A stretch of 64,000 nt of DNA from Reticulitermes speratus (lineage: Eukaryota > Arthropoda > Insecta > Blattodea > Rhinotermitidae). Below, in pieces: positions 63,267 to 64,000 of the stretch (within the stretch, counting starts at the first letter, position 1; every line of letters begins with the position of its first letter). Below the pieces are notes generated by a model. That model did not search any database. It was not told the origin of the DNA and worked only from the letters and a program-made list of their open reading frames with translations. The stretch covers positions 10,484,001-10,548,000 of the forward strand of contig JAJKFL010000004.1 in the NCBI GenBank assembly GCA_021186555.1, in the 5' to 3' direction. The position numbers and the translations under genes were made by a program.

Positions 63267-63735
63267 ATGTACAATCTAAGCCTTGAAACAAGGAAGAAGT
63301 TTATAAAAGCATATGTGTGGAGTGTCATGACATATGGAAGTGAAACATGGACATTGGGAAGGCAAGAGAAAAAGAGGCTGGAAGCAGCTGAAATGTGGTT
63401 GTGGAGAAGAGTTAATAGAACTAGTTGGATGGATAGAAAAAGCAACGAAGAAGCGCTGAAGGAAATCAATGAAAAGAGAACAATATTAAGAGTGGTAGGA
63501 ATGAGGAAAGTCAAACTTATTGGACATTTGTTGAGACATAATGGTTTTGTTACCAACATCATGGAAGGTAGAGTGTTGGGGAAGGAAAGTAGAGGACGAC
63601 CAAGGCTCTCTTACATCAAGAATCTGATGAAGGAACTCTTTTGCAACTCCTACGCCGAAATGAAGAGACTGGCACAAGACAGACATCTATGGTTGCAGCG
63701 ACAAGGCTTAGCCTTTAGAGAATGATGATGATGTA
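63267..63735 (+). mobile_element. LINE L3 3' region, open frame of 152 codons
   Basis: Reads LSLETRKKFIKAYVWSVMTY, GSETWTLGRQEKKRLEAAEM, WLWRRVNRTSWMDRKSNEEA, GHLLRHNGFVTNIMEGRVLG, SRGRPRLSYIKNLMKEL and ends at LAFRE. This is the segment after the catalytic palm of a non-LTR reverse transcriptase, distinct from L1 and L2. It ends with TGATGATGATG, a short 3' repeat typical of some LINEs. 5'-truncated, so not active. Confidence 0.82.
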
Positions 63736-63756
63736 CAATATGGATTGGTTTTAAAA

Positions 63757-64000
63757 CAGGCCGTGCCGTAGCTTAGGCAGTTAGTCGACGGCCTCTCACC
63801 GCGGAGGAGCGGATTCGATCCCGGGTCGGTCCATGTGAGGTTTGTGTGTGGACAAAGTGGCACTGGGACAGGTTTTTCTCCGAGTACTTCGGTTTTCGCC
63901 TGTCAATATCATTCCACCAACGCTCCATACTTATCTTCATCTACATGTTGCTCTTACCAGGAGGACAAACGGGTGAAGCCTGGGAACCTTCAAAAAAATA
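63757..64000 (+). mobile_element. SINE family F, running to the window edge
   Basis: A box TAGCTTAGGCAGTTAGTCGA, B box GGATTCGATCCCGGG, body GTGGCACTGGGACAGG, GAGTACTTCGGTTTTCGCCT, CATTCCACCAACGCTCCATA, 3' GGAACCTTCAAAAAAATA. Second copy of the 54996 family. Confidence 0.85.

Overview
The window looks like gene-poor, transposon-dense DNA from a large insect genome. Evidence for this is the many tRNA-derived SINEs, decayed non-LTR retrotransposon tails, hAT-type non-autonomous elements, microsatellites, and a single plausible spliced host exon. From memory of cockroach and termite repeats (the recurrent LINE tail coding for [19 protein letters not shown], and palindromic repeats with a GTTTCGG...CTTCAGG core), a dictyopteran such as Periplaneta is my best guess. 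It is an inference, not a proof. Nothing bacterial, viral or CRISPR-like was seen, and no intact transposon gene is present.

Host gene: the only open frame I would defend as host coding sequence is a terminal exon on the minus strand (29271-29708). It follows a good splice acceptor and has three PPxY motifs. Upstream exons were not identified.

Layout. 0-12 kb: several palindromic repeats carrying hammerhead-ribozyme-like cores, SINEs, a hAT MITE and inverted repeats. 12-24 kb: four decayed LINE 3' ends, SINEs of families B, C, E and A, and a second hAT MITE copy. 24-35 kb: a TIR-bearing repeat pair (24.4 and 30.6 kb), a hAT MITE with a perfect 8-bp duplication, the host exon, and a hAT-like element with a palindrome nested in it. 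35-46 kb: SINEs, a long AT-rich array split by a LINE tail, a palindrome with a perfect 12-bp duplication (41.9 kb) and a large palindromic element with another (44.5 kb). 46-64 kb: tandem arrays of 35, 23, 93, 151 and 58 bp units, nested transposons, two perfect 78-bp hairpins, LINE tails and SINEs.

Most interesting system: about ten loci contain CUGANGA - hairpin - GAAAC - GU(A/C/U) flanked by a short outer helix. This is the hammerhead ribozyme order, with an almost absent stem III. Most sit as mirror-image pairs in palindromic elements flanked by 10-12 bp target duplications. Short-stem-III hammerheads are known from Penelope-like retroelements, so I infer non-autonomous Penelope-like or retrozyme-like elements. 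A 151-bp satellite carries a related but weaker core in every unit. Separately, 51.3-52.3 kb is a tandem array of tRNA-like SINE heads, each unit with its own A and B box.

SINE families are given provisional letters (A-F) and LINE tails numbers (L1-L5). These are labels for this window, not database names.
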